From Chaunax sp. Z400 (Eukaryota > Chordata > Actinopteri > Lophiiformes > Chaunacidae), in assembly GCA_037577475.1 (NCBI GenBank), contig CM075188.1, forward strand, positions 17,008,501-17,072,500: a stretch of 64,000 nucleotides of DNA. Direction: 5' to 3'. Shown here piece after piece: positions 1-12,162 of this stretch. The position numbers and the translations under genes are program-made. The first letter of the stretch is position 1; each line of letters opens with the position of its first letter. The notes beneath the pieces were generated by a model. The model did not search any database. It saw nothing but the letters and a program-made list of their open reading frames with translations, and was not told the DNA's origin.

Positions 1-1778
1 TGAGCTAGGGTTAGGGTTAGGGTTAGGGTTTGAGCTAGGGTTAGGTTTAGGGTTTGAGCTAGGGTTAGGGTTAGGGTTTGGGCTAGGGTTAGGGTTAGGG
101 TTTGAGCTAGGCTTAGGGTTAGGGTTTGAGCTAGGGTTAGGGTTAGGGTTTGAGCTAGGGTTAGGGTTAGGGTTAGGGTTTGAGTTAGGGTTAGGGTTTG
201 AGCTAGGGTTAGGGTTTGAGCTAGGGTTAGGGTTAGGGTTTGAGCTAGGGTTAGGGTTAGGGTTTGAGCTAGGGTTAGGGTTAGGGTTAGGGTTTGAGCT
301 AGGGCTAGGGTTAGGGTATGAGTTAGGGTTAGGGTTAGGGTTTGAGCTAGGGTTAGGGTTAGGGTTTGAGCTAGGGTTAGGGTTAGGGTTTGAGCTAGGG
401 TTAGGGTTAGGGTTTGAGCTAGGGTTAGGGTTAGGGTTTGGGCTAGGGTTAGGGTTAGGGTTTGAGTTAGGGTTAGGGTTAGGGTTTGAGCTAGGGTTAG
501 GGTTAGGGTTTGAGCTAGGGTTAGGGTTAGGGTTTGAGCTAGGGTTAGGATTAGGGTTTGGGCTAGGGTTAGGGTTAGGGTTAGGGTTTGAGTTAGGGTT
601 AGGGTTAGGGTTTGAGCTAGGGTTAGGGTTAGGGTTTGAGCTATGGTTAGGCTTTGGGCTAGGGTTAGGGTTAGGGTTTGAGCTAGGGTTAGGGTTAGGG
701 TTTGAGCTAGGGTTAGGGTTAGGGTTTGAGCTAGGGTTAGGGTTAGGGTTAGGGTTTGAGCTAGGGTTAGGTTTAGGGTTTGAGCTAGGGTTAGGGTTAG
801 GGTTTGGGCTAGGGTTAGGGTTAGGGTTTGAGCTAGGCTTAGGGTTAGGGTTTGAGCTAGGGTTAGGGTTAGGGTTTGAGCTAGGGTTAGGGTTAGGGTT
901 AGGGTTTGAGTTAGGGTTAGGGTTTGAGCTAGGGTTAGGGTTTGAGCTAGGGTTAGGGTTAGGGTTTGAGCTAGGGTTAGGGTTAGGGTTTGAGCTAGGG
1001 TTAGGGTTAGGGTTAGGGTTTGAGCTAGGGCTAGGGTTAGGGTATGAGTTAGGGTTAGGGTTAGGGTTTGAGCTAGGGTTAGGGTTAGGGTTTGAGCTAG
1101 GGTTAGGGTTAGGGTTTGAGCTAGGGTTAGGGTTAGGGTTTGAGCTAGGGTTAGGGTTAGGGTTTGGGCTAGGGTTAGGGTTAGGGTTTGAGTTAGGGTT
1201 AGGGTTAGGGTTTGAGCTAGGGTTAGGGTTAGGGTTTGAGCTAGGGTTAGGGTTAGGGTTTGAGCTAGGGTTAGGATTAGGGTTTGGGCTAGGGTTAGGG
1301 TTAGGGTTAGGGTTTGAGTTAGGGTTAGGGTTAGGGTTAGGGTTTGAGCCAGGGTTAGGGTTAGGGTTTGAGCTAGGGTTAGGGTTTGGGCTAGGGTTAG
1401 GGTTTGGGCTAGGGTTAGGGTTAGGGTTTGAGCTAGGGTTAGGGTTAGGGTTTGAGCTAGGGTTAGGGTTAGGGTTTGAGCTAGGGTTAGGGTTAGGGTT
1501 TGAGCTAGGGTTAGGGTTAGGGTTAGGGTTTGGGCTAGGGTTAGGGTTAGGGTTTGAGCTAGGGTTAGGGTTAGGGTTTGAGCTAGGGTTAGGGTTAGGG
1601 TTTGAGCTAGGGTTAGGGTTAGGGTTTGAGCTAGCGTTAGGGTTAGGGTTTGAGTTAGGGTTAGGGTTTGAGCTAGGGTTAGGGTTTGGGCTAGGGTTAG
1701 GGTTAGGGTTTGAGCTAGGGTTAGGGTTAGGGTTTGAGCTAGGGTTAGGGTTAGGGTTTGGGCTAGGGTTAGGGTTAA
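1..1778 (+). repeat. Degenerate telomere-like array, segment 1
   Basis: The segment is built almost wholly of hexamers related to the vertebrate telomere repeat TTAGGG. The dominant unit is 24 bp, TTTGAG-CTAGGG-TTAGGG-TTAGGG, with 18-bp and 30-bp versions that have one TTAGGG fewer or more. A second version has TTTGGG in place of TTTGAG. Rare marker variants (GTATGAG at 315 and 1041) recur 726 bp apart with matching surroundings, so this part also contains a 726-bp (121-hexamer) longer-range repeat. The segment ends in TTAA directly against the first satellite block. The G-rich strand is the plus strand, which is the opposite of what a left chromosome end would show. Confidence 0.97.
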
Positions 1779-2550
1779 CGGCAGTCTTTGTCCCGTGTCT
1801 CTACGACCTTCATTTCCCCAGACATGACATAACAAAGTAGGGGGATATACTGAATATGTGTATCTCGGGAACGGAAGGTCGTAGAGACTCGGGGAGAAGT
1901 CTGGTGTGTTCAGCGCCCCCGAAATATGGTAGACGGATCTTGGTTCCAATTTGCTCCGATCTTCGGTTCCTGAGTTTTAGTTAAGTTTATTTTCTCATTG
2001 GAGATGAATGGGGCTTGGCGCACCTATACTGAATATGTGTATCTCGGGAACGGAAGGTCGTAGAGACTCGGGGACAAGTCTGGTGTGTTCAGCGCCCCTG
2101 AAATATGGCCGACGGATCTTGGTTCCAATTTGCTCCGACCTTCGGGTCCTGAGTTATAGTGAAGTTTCTTTTCTCATTGGAGATGAATGGGGCTTGGCGC
2201 ACCTATACTGAATATGTGTATCTCGGGAACGGAAGGTCGTAGAGACTCGCGGAGAAGTTTGGCGTGTTCAGCGCCCCCGAAATATGGCAGACGGATCTTG
2301 GTTTCAAGTTGCTCCGATCTTCGGTTCTCGAGTTATACTTAAGTTTCTTTTCTCATTGGAGATGAATGGGGCTTGACGCACCTATACTGAATATGTGTAT
2401 CTCGGGAACGGAAGGTCGTAGAGACTCTGGACCAATGTCCGTCTGGGGTTTTTGGGGGTCTCTGAGAACGCCAGTCTTTGTCCCGAGTCTCTACGACCTT
2501 GTCTTCCCGAGATATGACATATCCAGTAGGGGGGTATACTGGGTCTTAGA
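1779..2550 (+). repeat. Satellite block 1 (179-bp units between ~73-bp direct repeats)
   Basis: This is a 772-bp non-telomeric block. Tandem units start at 1846, 2025, 2204 and 2383, a period of exactly 179 bp. The two ends (about 1779-1851 and 2469-2541) are direct copies of each other at about 85% identity. They are inverted relative to the start of the 179-bp unit: they share the 14-bp core GTCTCTACGACCTT, which appears in the unit as its reverse complement. Short reading frames of 62-67 codons recur in each unit but follow the repeat period and are not likely genes. The same block with the same junctions occurs at 9635 and 12163. Confidence 0.95.
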
Positions 2551-5500
2551 CTAGGGTTAGGGTTAGGGCTAGGGTTAGGGCTAGGGTTAGGTTTAGGGTT
2601 TGGGCTAGGGTTAGGGTTAGGGTTTGAGCTAGGGTTAGGGTTAGGGTTAGGGTTTGGGCTAGGGTTAGGGTTAGGGTTTGAGCTAGGGTTAGGGTTAGGG
2701 TTTGAGCTAGGGTTAGGGTTAGGGTTTGGGTTAGGGTTAGGGTTTGAGCTAGGGTTAGGGTTTGAGCTAGGGTTTGAGTTAGGGTTAGGGTTTGAGCTAG
2801 GTTTAGGGTTAGGGTTTGAGCTAGGGTTAGGGTTAGGGTTTGAGCTAGGGTTAGGGCTAGGGTTAGGGTTTGAGCTAGGGTTAGGGTTTGAGCTAGGGTT
2901 AGGTTTAGGGTTTGAGCTAGGGTTAGGGTTAGGGTTTGAGCTAGGGTTAGGGTTAGGGTTTGAGCTAGGGTTAGGGTTAGGGTTTGGGCTAGGGTTAGGG
3001 TTAGGGTTTGAGCTAGGTTTAGGGTTAGGGTTTGAGCTAGGGTTAGGGTTAGGGTTTGAGCTAGGGTTAGGGCTAGGGTTAGGGTTTGAGCTAGGGTTAG
3101 GGTTTGAGCTAGGGTTAGGTTTAGGGTTTGAGCTAGGGTTAGGGTTAGGGTTTGAGCTAGGGTTAGGGTTAGGGTTTGAGCTAGGGTTAGGGTTAGGGTT
3201 TGGGCTAGGGTTAGGGTTAGGGTTTGACCTAGGGTTAGGGTTAGGGTTTGGGTTAGGGTTAGGGTTTGAGCTAGGGTTAGGGTTTGAGCTAGGGTTTGAG
3301 TTAGGGTTAGGGTTTGAGCTAGGTTTAGGGTTAGGGTTTGAGCTAGGGTTAGGGTTAGGGTTTGAGCTAGGGTTAGGGCTAGGGTTAGGGTTTGAGCTAG
3401 GGTTAGGGTTTGAGCTAGGGTTAGGTTTAGGGTTTGAGCTAGGGTTAGGGTTAGGGTTTGAGCTAGGGTTAGGGTTAGGGTTTGAGCTAGGGTTAGGGTT
3501 AGGGTTTGGGCTAGGGTTAGGGTTAGGGTTTGAGCTAGGGTTAGGGTTAGGGTTTGAGCTAAGGTTAGGTTTAGGGTTTGAGCTAGGGTTAGGGTTAGGG
3601 TTTGAGCTAGGGTTAGGGTTAGGGCTAGGGTTAGGGTTAGGGTTTGAACTAGGGTTAGGGTTAGGGTTTGAGCTAGGGTTAGGGTTAGGGTTTGAGCTAG
3701 GGTTAGGGTTAGGGCTAGGGTTTGAGCTAGGGTTAGGGTTTGAGCTAAGGTTAGGTTTAGGGTTTGAGCTAGGGTTAGGGTTAGGGTTTGGGCTAGGGTT
3801 AGGGTTAGGGTTTGAGCTAGGGTTAGGGTTAGGGTTTGAGCTAGGGTTAGGGTTAGGGTTTGAGCTAGGGTTAGGGTTAGGGTTTGAGCTAGGGTTAGGG
3901 TTAGGGTTTGAGCTAGGATTAGGGTTAGGGTTAGGGTTTGAGCTAGGGTTAGGTTTAGGGTTTGAGCTAGGGTTAGGGTTAGGGTTTGAGCTAGGGTTAG
4001 GGTTAGGGTTTGGGCTAGGGTTAGGGTTAGGGTTTGAGCTAGGGTTAGGGTTAGGGTTTGAGCTAGGGTTAGGGTTAGGGTTTGAGCTAGGGTTAGGGTT
4101 AGGGTTTGAGCTAGGGTTAGGGTTAGGGTTTGAGCTAGGGTTAGGGTTTGGGCCAGGGTTAGGGTTAGGGTTTGAGCTAGGGTTAGGGTTAGGGTTTGAG
4201 CTAGGGTTAGGGTTAGGGTTTGAGCTAGGGTTAGGGTTAGGGTTTGAGCTAGGGTTAGGATTAGGGTTTGGGCTAGGGTTAGGGTTAGGGTTTGAGTTAG
4301 GGTTAGGGTTAGGGTTAGGGTTTGAGCCAGGGTTAGGGTTAGGGTTTGAGCTAGGGTTAGGGTTTGGGCTAGGGTTAGGGTTTGGGCTAGGGTTAGGGTT
4401 AGGGTTTGAGCTAGGGTTAGGGTTAGGGTTTGAGCTAGGGTTAGGGTTAGGGTTTGAGCTAGGGTCAGGGTTAGGGTTTGAGCTAGGGTTAGGGTTAGGG
4501 TTAGGGTTTGAGCTAGGGTTAGGGTTAGGGTTTGGGCTAGGGTTAGGGTTAGGGTTTGAGCTAGGGTTAGGGTTAGGGTTTGAGCTAGGGTTAGGGTTAG
4601 GGTTTGAGCTAGCGTTAGGGTTAGGGTTTGAGTTAGGGTTAGGGTTTGAGCTAGGGTTAGGGTTAGGGTTTGGGCTAGGGTTAGGGTTAGGGTTTGAGCT
4701 AGGGTTAGGGTTAGGGTTTGAGCTAGGGTTAGGGTTAGGGTTTGAGCTAGGGTTAGGGTTAGGGTTTGGGCTAGGGTTAGGGTTAGGGTTTGAGCTAGGG
4801 TTAGGGTTAGGGTTTGAGCTAGGGTTAGGGTTTGAGCTAGGGTTTGAGTTAGGGTTAGGGTTTGAGCTAGGTTTAGGGTTAGGGTTTGAGCTAGGGTTAG
4901 GGTTAGGGCTAGGGTTAGGGCTAGGGTTAGGGTTAGGGTTTGGGCTAGGGTTAGGGTTAGGGTTTGAGCTAGGGTTAGGGTTAGGGTTTGGGCTAGGGTT
5001 AGGGTTAGGGTTTGAGCTAGGGTTAGGGTTAGGGTTTGAGCTAGGGTTAGGGTTAGGGTTTGAGCTAGGGTTAGGGTTAGGGTTTGAGCTAGGGTTAGGG
5101 TTAGGGTTTGAGCTAGGGTTAGGGTTTGGGCTAGGGTTAATGTTAGGGTTTGAGCTAGGGTTAGGGTTAGGGTTTGAGCTAGGGTTAGGGTTAGGGTTTG
5201 AGCTAGGGTTAGGGTTAGGGTTAGGGTTTGAGCTAGGGTTAGGTTTAGGGTTTGAGCTAGGGTTAGGGTTAGGGTTTGGGCTAGGGTTAGGGTTAGGGTT
5301 TGAGCTAGGCTTAGGGTTAGGGTTTGAGCTAGGGTTAGGGTTAGGGTTTGAGCTAGGGTTAGGGTTAGGGTTAGGGTTTGAGTTAGGGTTAGGGTTAGGG
5401 TTTGAGCTAGGGTTAGGGTTAGGGTTTGAGCTAGGGTTAGGGTTAGGGTTTGAGCTAGGGTTAGGGTTAGGGTTTGGGTTAGGGTTAGGGTTAGGGTTTG

Positions 5501-8500
5501 AGCTAGGGCTAGGGTTAGGGTTAGGGTATGAGTTAGGGTTAGGGTTAGGGTTTGAGCTAGGGTTAGGGTTAGGGTTTGAGCTAGGGTTAGGGTTAGGGTT
5601 TGAGCTAGGGTTAGGGTTAGGGTTTGAGCTAGGGTTAGGGTTAGGGTTTGGGCTAGGGTTAGGGTTAGGGTTTGAGTTAGGGTTAGGGTTAGGGTTTGAG
5701 CTAGGGTTAGGGTTAGGGTTTGAGCTAGGGTTAGGGTTAGGGTTTGAGCTAGGGTTAGGATTAGGGTTTGGGCTAGGGTTAGGGTTAGGGTTAGGGTTTG
5801 AGTTAGGGTTAGGGTTAGGGTTAGGGTTTGAGCCAGGGTTAGGGTTAGGGTTTGAGCTAGGGTTAGGGTTTGGGCTAGGGTTAGGGTTTGGGCTAGGGTT
5901 AGGGTAAGGGTGTGAGCTAGGGTTAGGGTTAGGGTTTGAGCTAGGGTTAGGGTTAGGGTTTGAGCTAGGGTTAGGGTTAGGGTTTGGGTTAGGGCTAGGG
6001 TTAGGGTTTGGGCTAGGGTTAGGGTTAGGGTTTGAGCTAGGGTTAGGGTTAGGGTTTGAGCTAGGGTTAGGGTTAGGGTTTGAGCTAGGGTTAGGGTTAG
6101 GGTTTGAGCTAGGGTTAGGGTTAGGGTTAGGGTTTGAGCTAGGGTTAGGGTTAGGGTTTGGGCTAGGGTTAGGGTTAGGGTTTGAGCTAGGGTTAGGGTT
6201 AGGGTTTGAGCTAGGGTTAGGGTTAGGGTTTGAGCTAGCGTTAGGGTTAGGGTTTGAGTTAGGGTTAGGGTTTGAGCTAGGGTTAGGGTTAGGGTTTGGG
6301 CTAGGGTTAGGGTTAGGGTTTGAGCTAGGGTTAGGGTTAGGGTTTGAGCTAGGGTTAGGGTTAGGGTTAGGGTTTGAGCTAGGGTTAGGGTTAGGGTTTG
6401 GGCTAGGGTTAGGGTTAGGGTTTGAGCTAGGGTTAGGGTTAGGGTTTGAGCTAGGGTTAGGGTTTGAGCTAGGGTTTGAGTTAGGGTTAGGGTTTGAGCT
6501 AGGTTTAGGGTTAGGGTTTGAGCTAGGGTTAGGGTTAGGGCTAGGGTTAGGGCTAGGGTTAGGGTTAGGGTTTGGGCTAGGGTTAGGGTTAGGGTTTGAG
6601 CTAGGGTTAGGGTTAGGGTTTGGGCTAGGGTTAGGGTTAGGGTTTGAGCTAGGGTTAGGGTTAGGGTTTGAGCTAGGGTTAGGGTTAGGGTTTGAGCTAG
6701 GGTTAGGGTTAGGGTTTGAGCTAGGGTTAGGGTTAGGGTTTGAGCTAGGGTTAGGGTTTGGGCTAGGGTTAGGGTTAGGGTTTGAGCTAGGGTTAGGGTT
6801 AGGGTTTGAGCTAGGGTTAGGGTTAGGGTTTGAGCTAGGGTTAGGGTTAGGGTTAGGGTTTGAGCTAGGGTTAGGTTTAGGGTTTGAGCTAGGGTTAGGG
6901 TTAGGGTTTGGGCTAGGGTTAGGGTTAGGGTTTGAGCTAGGCTTAGGGTTAGGGTTTGAGCTAGGGTTAGGGTTAGGGTTTGAGCTAGGGTTAGGGTTAG
7001 GGTTAGGGTTTGAGTTAGGGTTAGGGTTAGGGTTTGAGCTAGGGTTAGGGTTAGGGTTTGAGCTAGGGTTAGGGTTAGGGTTTGAGCTAGGGTTAGGGTT
7101 AGGGTTTGGGTTAGGGTTAGGGTTAGGGTTTGAGCTAGGGCTAGGGTTAGGGTTAGGGTATGAGTTAGGGTTAGGGTTAGGGTTTGAGCTAGGGTTAGGG
7201 TTAGGGTTTGAGCTAGGGTTAGGGTTAGGGTTTGAGCTAGGGTTAGGGTTAGGGTTTGAGCTAGGGTTAGGGTTAGGGTTTGGGCTAGGGTTAGGGTTAG
7301 GGTTTGAGTTAGGGTTAGGGTTAGGGTTTGAGCTAGGGTTAGGGTTAGGGTTTGAGCTAGGGTTAGGGTTAGGGTTTGAGCTAGGGTTAGGATTAGGGTT
7401 TGGGCTAGGGTTAGGGTTAGGGTTAGGGTTTGAGTTAGGGTTAGGGTTAGGGTTAGGGTTTGAGCCAGGGTTAGGGTTAGGGTTTGAGCTAGGGTTAGGG
7501 TTTGGGCTAGGGTTAGGGTTTGGGCTAGGGTTAGGGTAAGGGTGTGAGCTAGGGTTAGGGTTAGGGTTTGAGCTAGGGTTAGGGTTAGGGTTTGAGCTAG
7601 GGTTAGGGTTAGGGTTTGAGCTAGGGTTAGGGTTAGGGTTAGGGTTTGAGCTAGGGTTAGGGTTAGGGTTTGGGCTAGGGTTAGGGTTAGGGTTTGAGCT
7701 AGGGTTAGGGTTAGGGTTTGGGCTAGGGTTAGGGTTAGGGTTTGAGCTAGGGTTAGGGTTAGGGTTTGAGCTAGGGTTAGGGTTAGGGTTTGAGCTAGGG
7801 TTAGGGTTAGGGTTTGAGCTAGGGTTAGGTTTAGGGTTTGAGCTAGGGTTAGGGTTAGGGTTTGGGCTAGGGTTAGGGTTAGGGTTTGAGCTAGGGTTAG
7901 GGTTTGAGCTAGGGTTAGGGTTAGGGTTTGGGTTAGGGTTAAGGTTTGAGCTAGGGTTAGGGTTTGAGCTAGGGTTTGAGTTAGGGTTAGGGTTTGAGCT
8001 AGGTTTAGGGTTAGGGTTTGAGCTAGGGTTAGGGTTAGGGTTTGAGCTAGGGTTAGGGCTAGGGTTAGGGTTTGAGCTAGGGTTAGGGTTTGAGCTAGGG
8101 TTAGGTTTAGGGTTTGAGCTAGGGTTAGGGTTAGGGTTTGAGCTAGGGTTAGGGTTAGGGTTTGAGCTAGGGTTAGGGTTAGGGTTTGGGCTAGGGTTAG
8201 GGTTAGGGTTTGAGCTAGGGTTAGGGTTAGGGTTTGAGCTAGGGTTAGGTTTAGGGCTAGGGTTAGGGTTAGGGTTTGAACTAGGGTTAGGGTTAGGGTT
8301 TGAGCTAGGGTTAGGGTTAGGGTTTGAGCTAGGGTTAGGGTTAGGGTTAGGGTTTGAGCTAGGGTTAGGGTTTGAGCTAAGGTTAGGTTTAGGGTTTGAG
8401 CTAGGGTTAGGGTTAGGGTTTGGGCTAGGGTTAGGGTTAGGGTTTGAGCTGGGGTTAGGGTTAGGGTTTGAGCTAGGGTTAGGGTTAGGGTTTGAGCTAG

Positions 8501-9634
8501 GGTTAGGGTTAGGGTTTGAGCTAGGGTTAGGGTTAGGGTTTGGGTTAGGGTTTGAGCTAGGGTTAGGGTTAGGGTTTGAGCTAGGGTTAGGGTTAGGGTT
8601 TGAGCTAGGGTTAGGGTTAGGGTTTGAGCTAGGGTTAGGGTTAGGGTTTGAGCTAGGGTTAGGGTTTGGGCTAGGGTTAGGGTTAGGGTTTGAGCTAGGG
8701 TTAGGGTTAGGGTTTGAGCTAGGGTTAGGGTTAGGGTTTGAGCTAGGATTAGGGTTAGGGTTAGGGTTTGAGCTAGGGTTAGGTTTAGGGTTTGAGCTAG
8801 GGTTAGGGTTAGGGTTTGAGCTAGGGTTAGGGTTAGGGTTTGGGCTAGGGTTAGGGTTTGAGCTAGGGTTAGGGTTAGGGTTTGAGCTAGGGTTAGGGTT
8901 AGGGTTTGAGCTAGGGTTAGGGTTAGGGTTTGAGCTAGGGTTAGGGTTAGGGTTTGAGCTAGGGTTAGGGTTAGGGTTTGAGCTAGGGTTAGGGTTTGGG
9001 CTAGGGTTAGGGTTAGGGTTTGAGCTAGGGTTAGGGTTAGGGTTTGAGCTAGGGTTAGGGTTAGGGTTTGAGCTAGGATTAGGGTTAGGGTTTGAGCTAG
9101 GGTTAGGATTAGGGTTTGGGCTAGGGTTAGGGTTAGGGTTAGGGTTTGAGTTAGGGTTAGGGTTAGGGTTAGGGTTTGAGCCAGGGTTAGGGTTAGGGTT
9201 TGAGCTAGGGTTAGGGTTTGGGCTAGGGTTAGGGTTTGGGCTAGGGTTAGGGTTTGAGCTAGGGTTAGGGTTAGGGTTTGAGCTAGGGTTAGGGTTAGGG
9301 TTTGAGCTAGGGTTAGGGTTAGGGTTTGAGCTAGGGTTAGGGTTAGGGTTAGGGTTTGAGCTAGGGTTAGGGTTAGGGTTTGGGCTAGGGTTAGGGTTAG
9401 GGTTTGAGCTAGGGTTAGGGTTAGGGTTTGAGCTAGGGTTAGGGTTAGGGTTTGAGCTAGGGTTAGGGTTAGGGTTTGAGCTAGCGTTAGGGTTAGGGTT
9501 TGAGTTAGGGTTAGGGTTTGAGCTAGGGTTAGGGTTAGGGTTTGGGCTAGGGTTAGGTTTAGGGTTTGAGCTAGGGTTAGGGTTAGGGTTTGAGCTAGGG
9601 TTAGGGTTAGGGTTTGGGCTAGGGTTAGGGTTAA
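2551..9634 (+). repeat. Degenerate telomere-like array, segment 2
   Basis: About 7.1 kb of the 24-bp telomere-variant repeat lies between satellite blocks 1 and 2. Besides TTTGAG/CTAGGG it contains TTTAGG, TTTGGG, GAGCCAGGG and CTAGCG variants that serve as markers. GTATGAG at about 5524 and 7156, and GTAAG at 5904 and 7536, are both 1632 bp apart, showing a 1632-bp (68 x 24) tandem super-repeat. Almost every length change is a whole number of hexamers, so one minus-strand reading frame stays open for over 7 kb; it encodes only a Leu-Thr-Leu-Ala-Gln-Thr repeat and is not considered a gene. Confidence 0.97.
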
Positions 9635-10406
9635 CGGCAGTCTTTGTCCCGTGTCTCTACGACCTTCATTTCCCCAGACATGACATAACAAAGTAGGGGG
9701 ATATACTGAATATGTGTATCTCGGGAACGGAAGGTCGTAGAGACTCGGGGAGAAGTCTGGTGTGTTCAGCGCCCCCGAAATATGGTAGACGGATCTTGGT
9801 TCCAATTTGCTCCGATCTTCGGTTCCTGAGTTATAGTTAAGTTTATTTTCTCATTGGAGATGAATGGGGCTTGGCGCACCTATACTGAATATGTGTATCT
9901 CGGGAACGGAAGGTCGTAGAAACTCGGGGACAAGTCTGGTGTGTTCAGCGCCCCTGAAATATGGCCGACGGATCTTGGTTCCAATTTGCTCCGACCTTCG
10001 GGTCCTGAGTTATAGTGAAGTTTCTTTTCTCATTGGAGATGAATGGGGCTTGGCGCACCTATACTGAATATGTGTATCTCGGGAACGGAAGGTCGTAGAG
10101 ACTCGCGGAGAAGTTTGGCGTGTTCAGCGCCCCCGAAATATGGCAGACGGATCTTGGTTTCAAGTTGCTCCGACCTTCGGTTCTCGAGTTATACTTAAGT
10201 TTCTTTTCTCATTGGAGATGAATGGGGCTTGACGCACCTATACTGAATATGTGTATCTCGGGAACGGAAGGTCGTAGAGACTCTGGACCAATGTCCGTCT
10301 GGGGTTTTTGGGGGTCTCTGAGAACGCCAGTCTTTGTCCCGAGTCTCTACGACCTTGTCTTCCCGAGATATGACATATCCAGTAGGGGGGTATACTGGGT
10401 CTTAGA
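9635..10406 (+). repeat. Satellite block 2 (179-bp units)
   Basis: A 772-bp near-identical copy of satellite block 1, with unit starts at 9702, 9881, 10060 and 10239 (period 179 bp). The left junction (array ...TTAA followed by CGGCAGTC) and right junction (...CTTAGA followed by CTAGGG) are the same as in block 1. Only scattered base differences are seen, which implies recent amplification or homogenisation of a unit comprising block plus array. Confidence 0.95.
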
Positions 10407-12162
10407 CTAGGGTTAGGGTTAGGGCTAGGGTTAGGGCTAGGGTTAGGGTTAGGGTTTGGGCTAGGGTTAGGGTTAGGGTTTGAGCTAGGGTTAGGGTTAG
10501 GGTTTGGGCTAGGGTTAGGGTTAGGGTTTGAGCTAGGGTTAGGGTTAGGGTTTGAGCTAGGGTTAGGGTTAGGGTTTGGTTTAGGGTTAGGGTTTGAGCT
10601 AGGGTTTGGGTTTGAGCTAGGGTTTGAGTTAGGGTTAGGGTTTGAGCTAGGTTTAGGGTTAGGGTTTGAGCTAGGGTTAGGGTTAGGGTTTGAGCTAGGG
10701 TTAGGGCTAGGGTTAGGGTTTGAGCTAGGTTTAGGGTTTGAGCTAGGGTTAGGTTTAGGGTTTGAGCTAGGGTTAGGGTTAGGGTTTGAGCTAGGGTTAG
10801 GGTTAGGGTTTGAGCTAGGGTTAGGGTTAGGGTTTGAGCTAGGGTTAGGGTTAGGGTTTGAGCTAGGGTTAGGGTTAGGGTTTGGGCTAGGGTTAGGGTT
10901 AGGGTTTGAGCTAGGGTTAGGGTTAGGGTTTGAGCTAGGGTTAGGGTTAGGGTTTGAGCTAGGGTTAGGGTTAGGGTTTGAGCTAGGGTTAGGGTTAGGG
11001 TTTGAGGTATGGTTAGGGTTTGGGCTAGGGTTGGGGTTAGGGTTTGAGCTAGGGTTAGGGTTAGGGTTTGAGCTAGGGTTAGGGTTAGGGTTTGAGCTAG
11101 GGTTAGGGTTAGGGTTAGGGTTTGAGCTAGGGTTAGGTTTAGGGTTTGAGCTAGGGTTAGGGTTAGGGTTTGGGCTAGGGTTAGGGTTAGGGTTTGAGCT
11201 AGGCTTAGGGTTAGGGTTTGAGCTAGGGTTAGGGTTAGGGTTTGAGCTAGGGTTAGGGTTAGGGTTAGGGTTTGAGTTAGGGTTAGGGTTAGGGTTTGAG
11301 CTAGGGTTAGGGTTTGAGCTAGGGTTAGGGTTAGGGTTTGAGCTAGGGTTAGGGTTAGGGTTTGAGCTAGGGTTAGGGTTAGGGTTAGGGTTTGAGCTAG
11401 GGCTAGGGTTAGGGTTGGGGTATGAGTTAGGGTTAGGGTTAGGGTTTGAGCTAGGGTTAGGGTTAGGGTTTGAGCTAGGGTTAGGGTTAGGGTTTGAGCT
11501 AGGGTTAGGGTTAGGGTTTGAGCTAGGGTTAGGGTTAGGGTTTGGGCTAGGGTTAGGGTTAGGGTTTGAGTTAGGGTTAGGGTTAGGGTTTGAGCTAGGG
11601 TTAGGGTTAGGGTTTGAGCTAGGGTTAGGGTTAGGGTTTGAGCTAGGGTTAGGATTAGGGTTTGGGCTAGGGTTAGGGTTAGGGTTAGGGTTTGAGTTAG
11701 GGTTAGGGTTAGGGTTAGGGTTTGAGCCAGGGTTAGGGTTAGGGTTTGAGCTAGGGTTAGGGTTTGGGCTAGGGTTAGGGTTTGGGCTAGGGTTAGGGTT
11801 AGGGTTTGAGCTAGGGTTAGGGTTAGGGTTTGAGCTAGGGTTAGGGTTAGGGTTTGAGCTAGGGTTAGGGTTAGGGTTTGAGCTAGGGTTAGGGTTAGGG
11901 TTAGGGTTTGGGCTAGGGTTAGGGTTAGGGTTTGAGCTAGGGTTAGGGTTAGGGTTTGAGCTAGGGTTAGGGTTAGGGTTTGAGCTAGGGTTAGGGTTAG
12001 GGTTTGAGCTAGCGTTAGGGTTAGGGTTTGAGTTAGGGTTAGGGTTTGAGCTAGGGTTAGGGTTAGGGTTTGGGCTAGGGTTAGGGTTAGGGTTTGAGCT
12101 AGGGTTAGGGTTAGGGTTTGAGCTAGGGTTAGGGTTAGGGTTTGGGCTAGGGTTAGGGTTAA
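10407..12162 (+). repeat. Degenerate telomere-like array, segment 3
   Basis: About 1.75 kb of the 24-bp telomere-variant repeat between satellite blocks 2 and 3. Markers GTATGAG (about 11,419), GAGCCAGGG (about 11,726) and CTAGCG (about 12,011) appear in the same order as in segments 1 and 2, so this is a shorter copy of the same long-range unit. It ends in TTAA at the same block junction. Confidence 0.97.

Noticed and set aside
1..1778. A true chromosome end on the left
   Set aside because: A left end would read CCCTAA on the plus strand; here the G-rich strand is the plus strand and the opposite orientation appears only at 13,151.
2008..2554. Recurrent 62-67-codon frames in the 179-bp satellite
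   Set aside because: They repeat with the satellite period, overlap unit borders and have no homology I recognise.
5140..5907. Plus-strand Gly-Leu-Phe-Glu repeat frames (also 11031-12224) and Gly-Leu/Arg-Val frames at 13155-14001
   Set aside because: Translations of the telomere-like repeats on either strand; not silk-like or antifreeze genes.
2546..9805. 2419-codon minus-strand open frame of LTLAQT repeats (also 643 codons at 10402-12333)
   Set aside because: It is the direct translation of the hexamer array, in which two of three frames have no stop. It has no domain, signal or codon evidence and merely runs into the satellite block edges.
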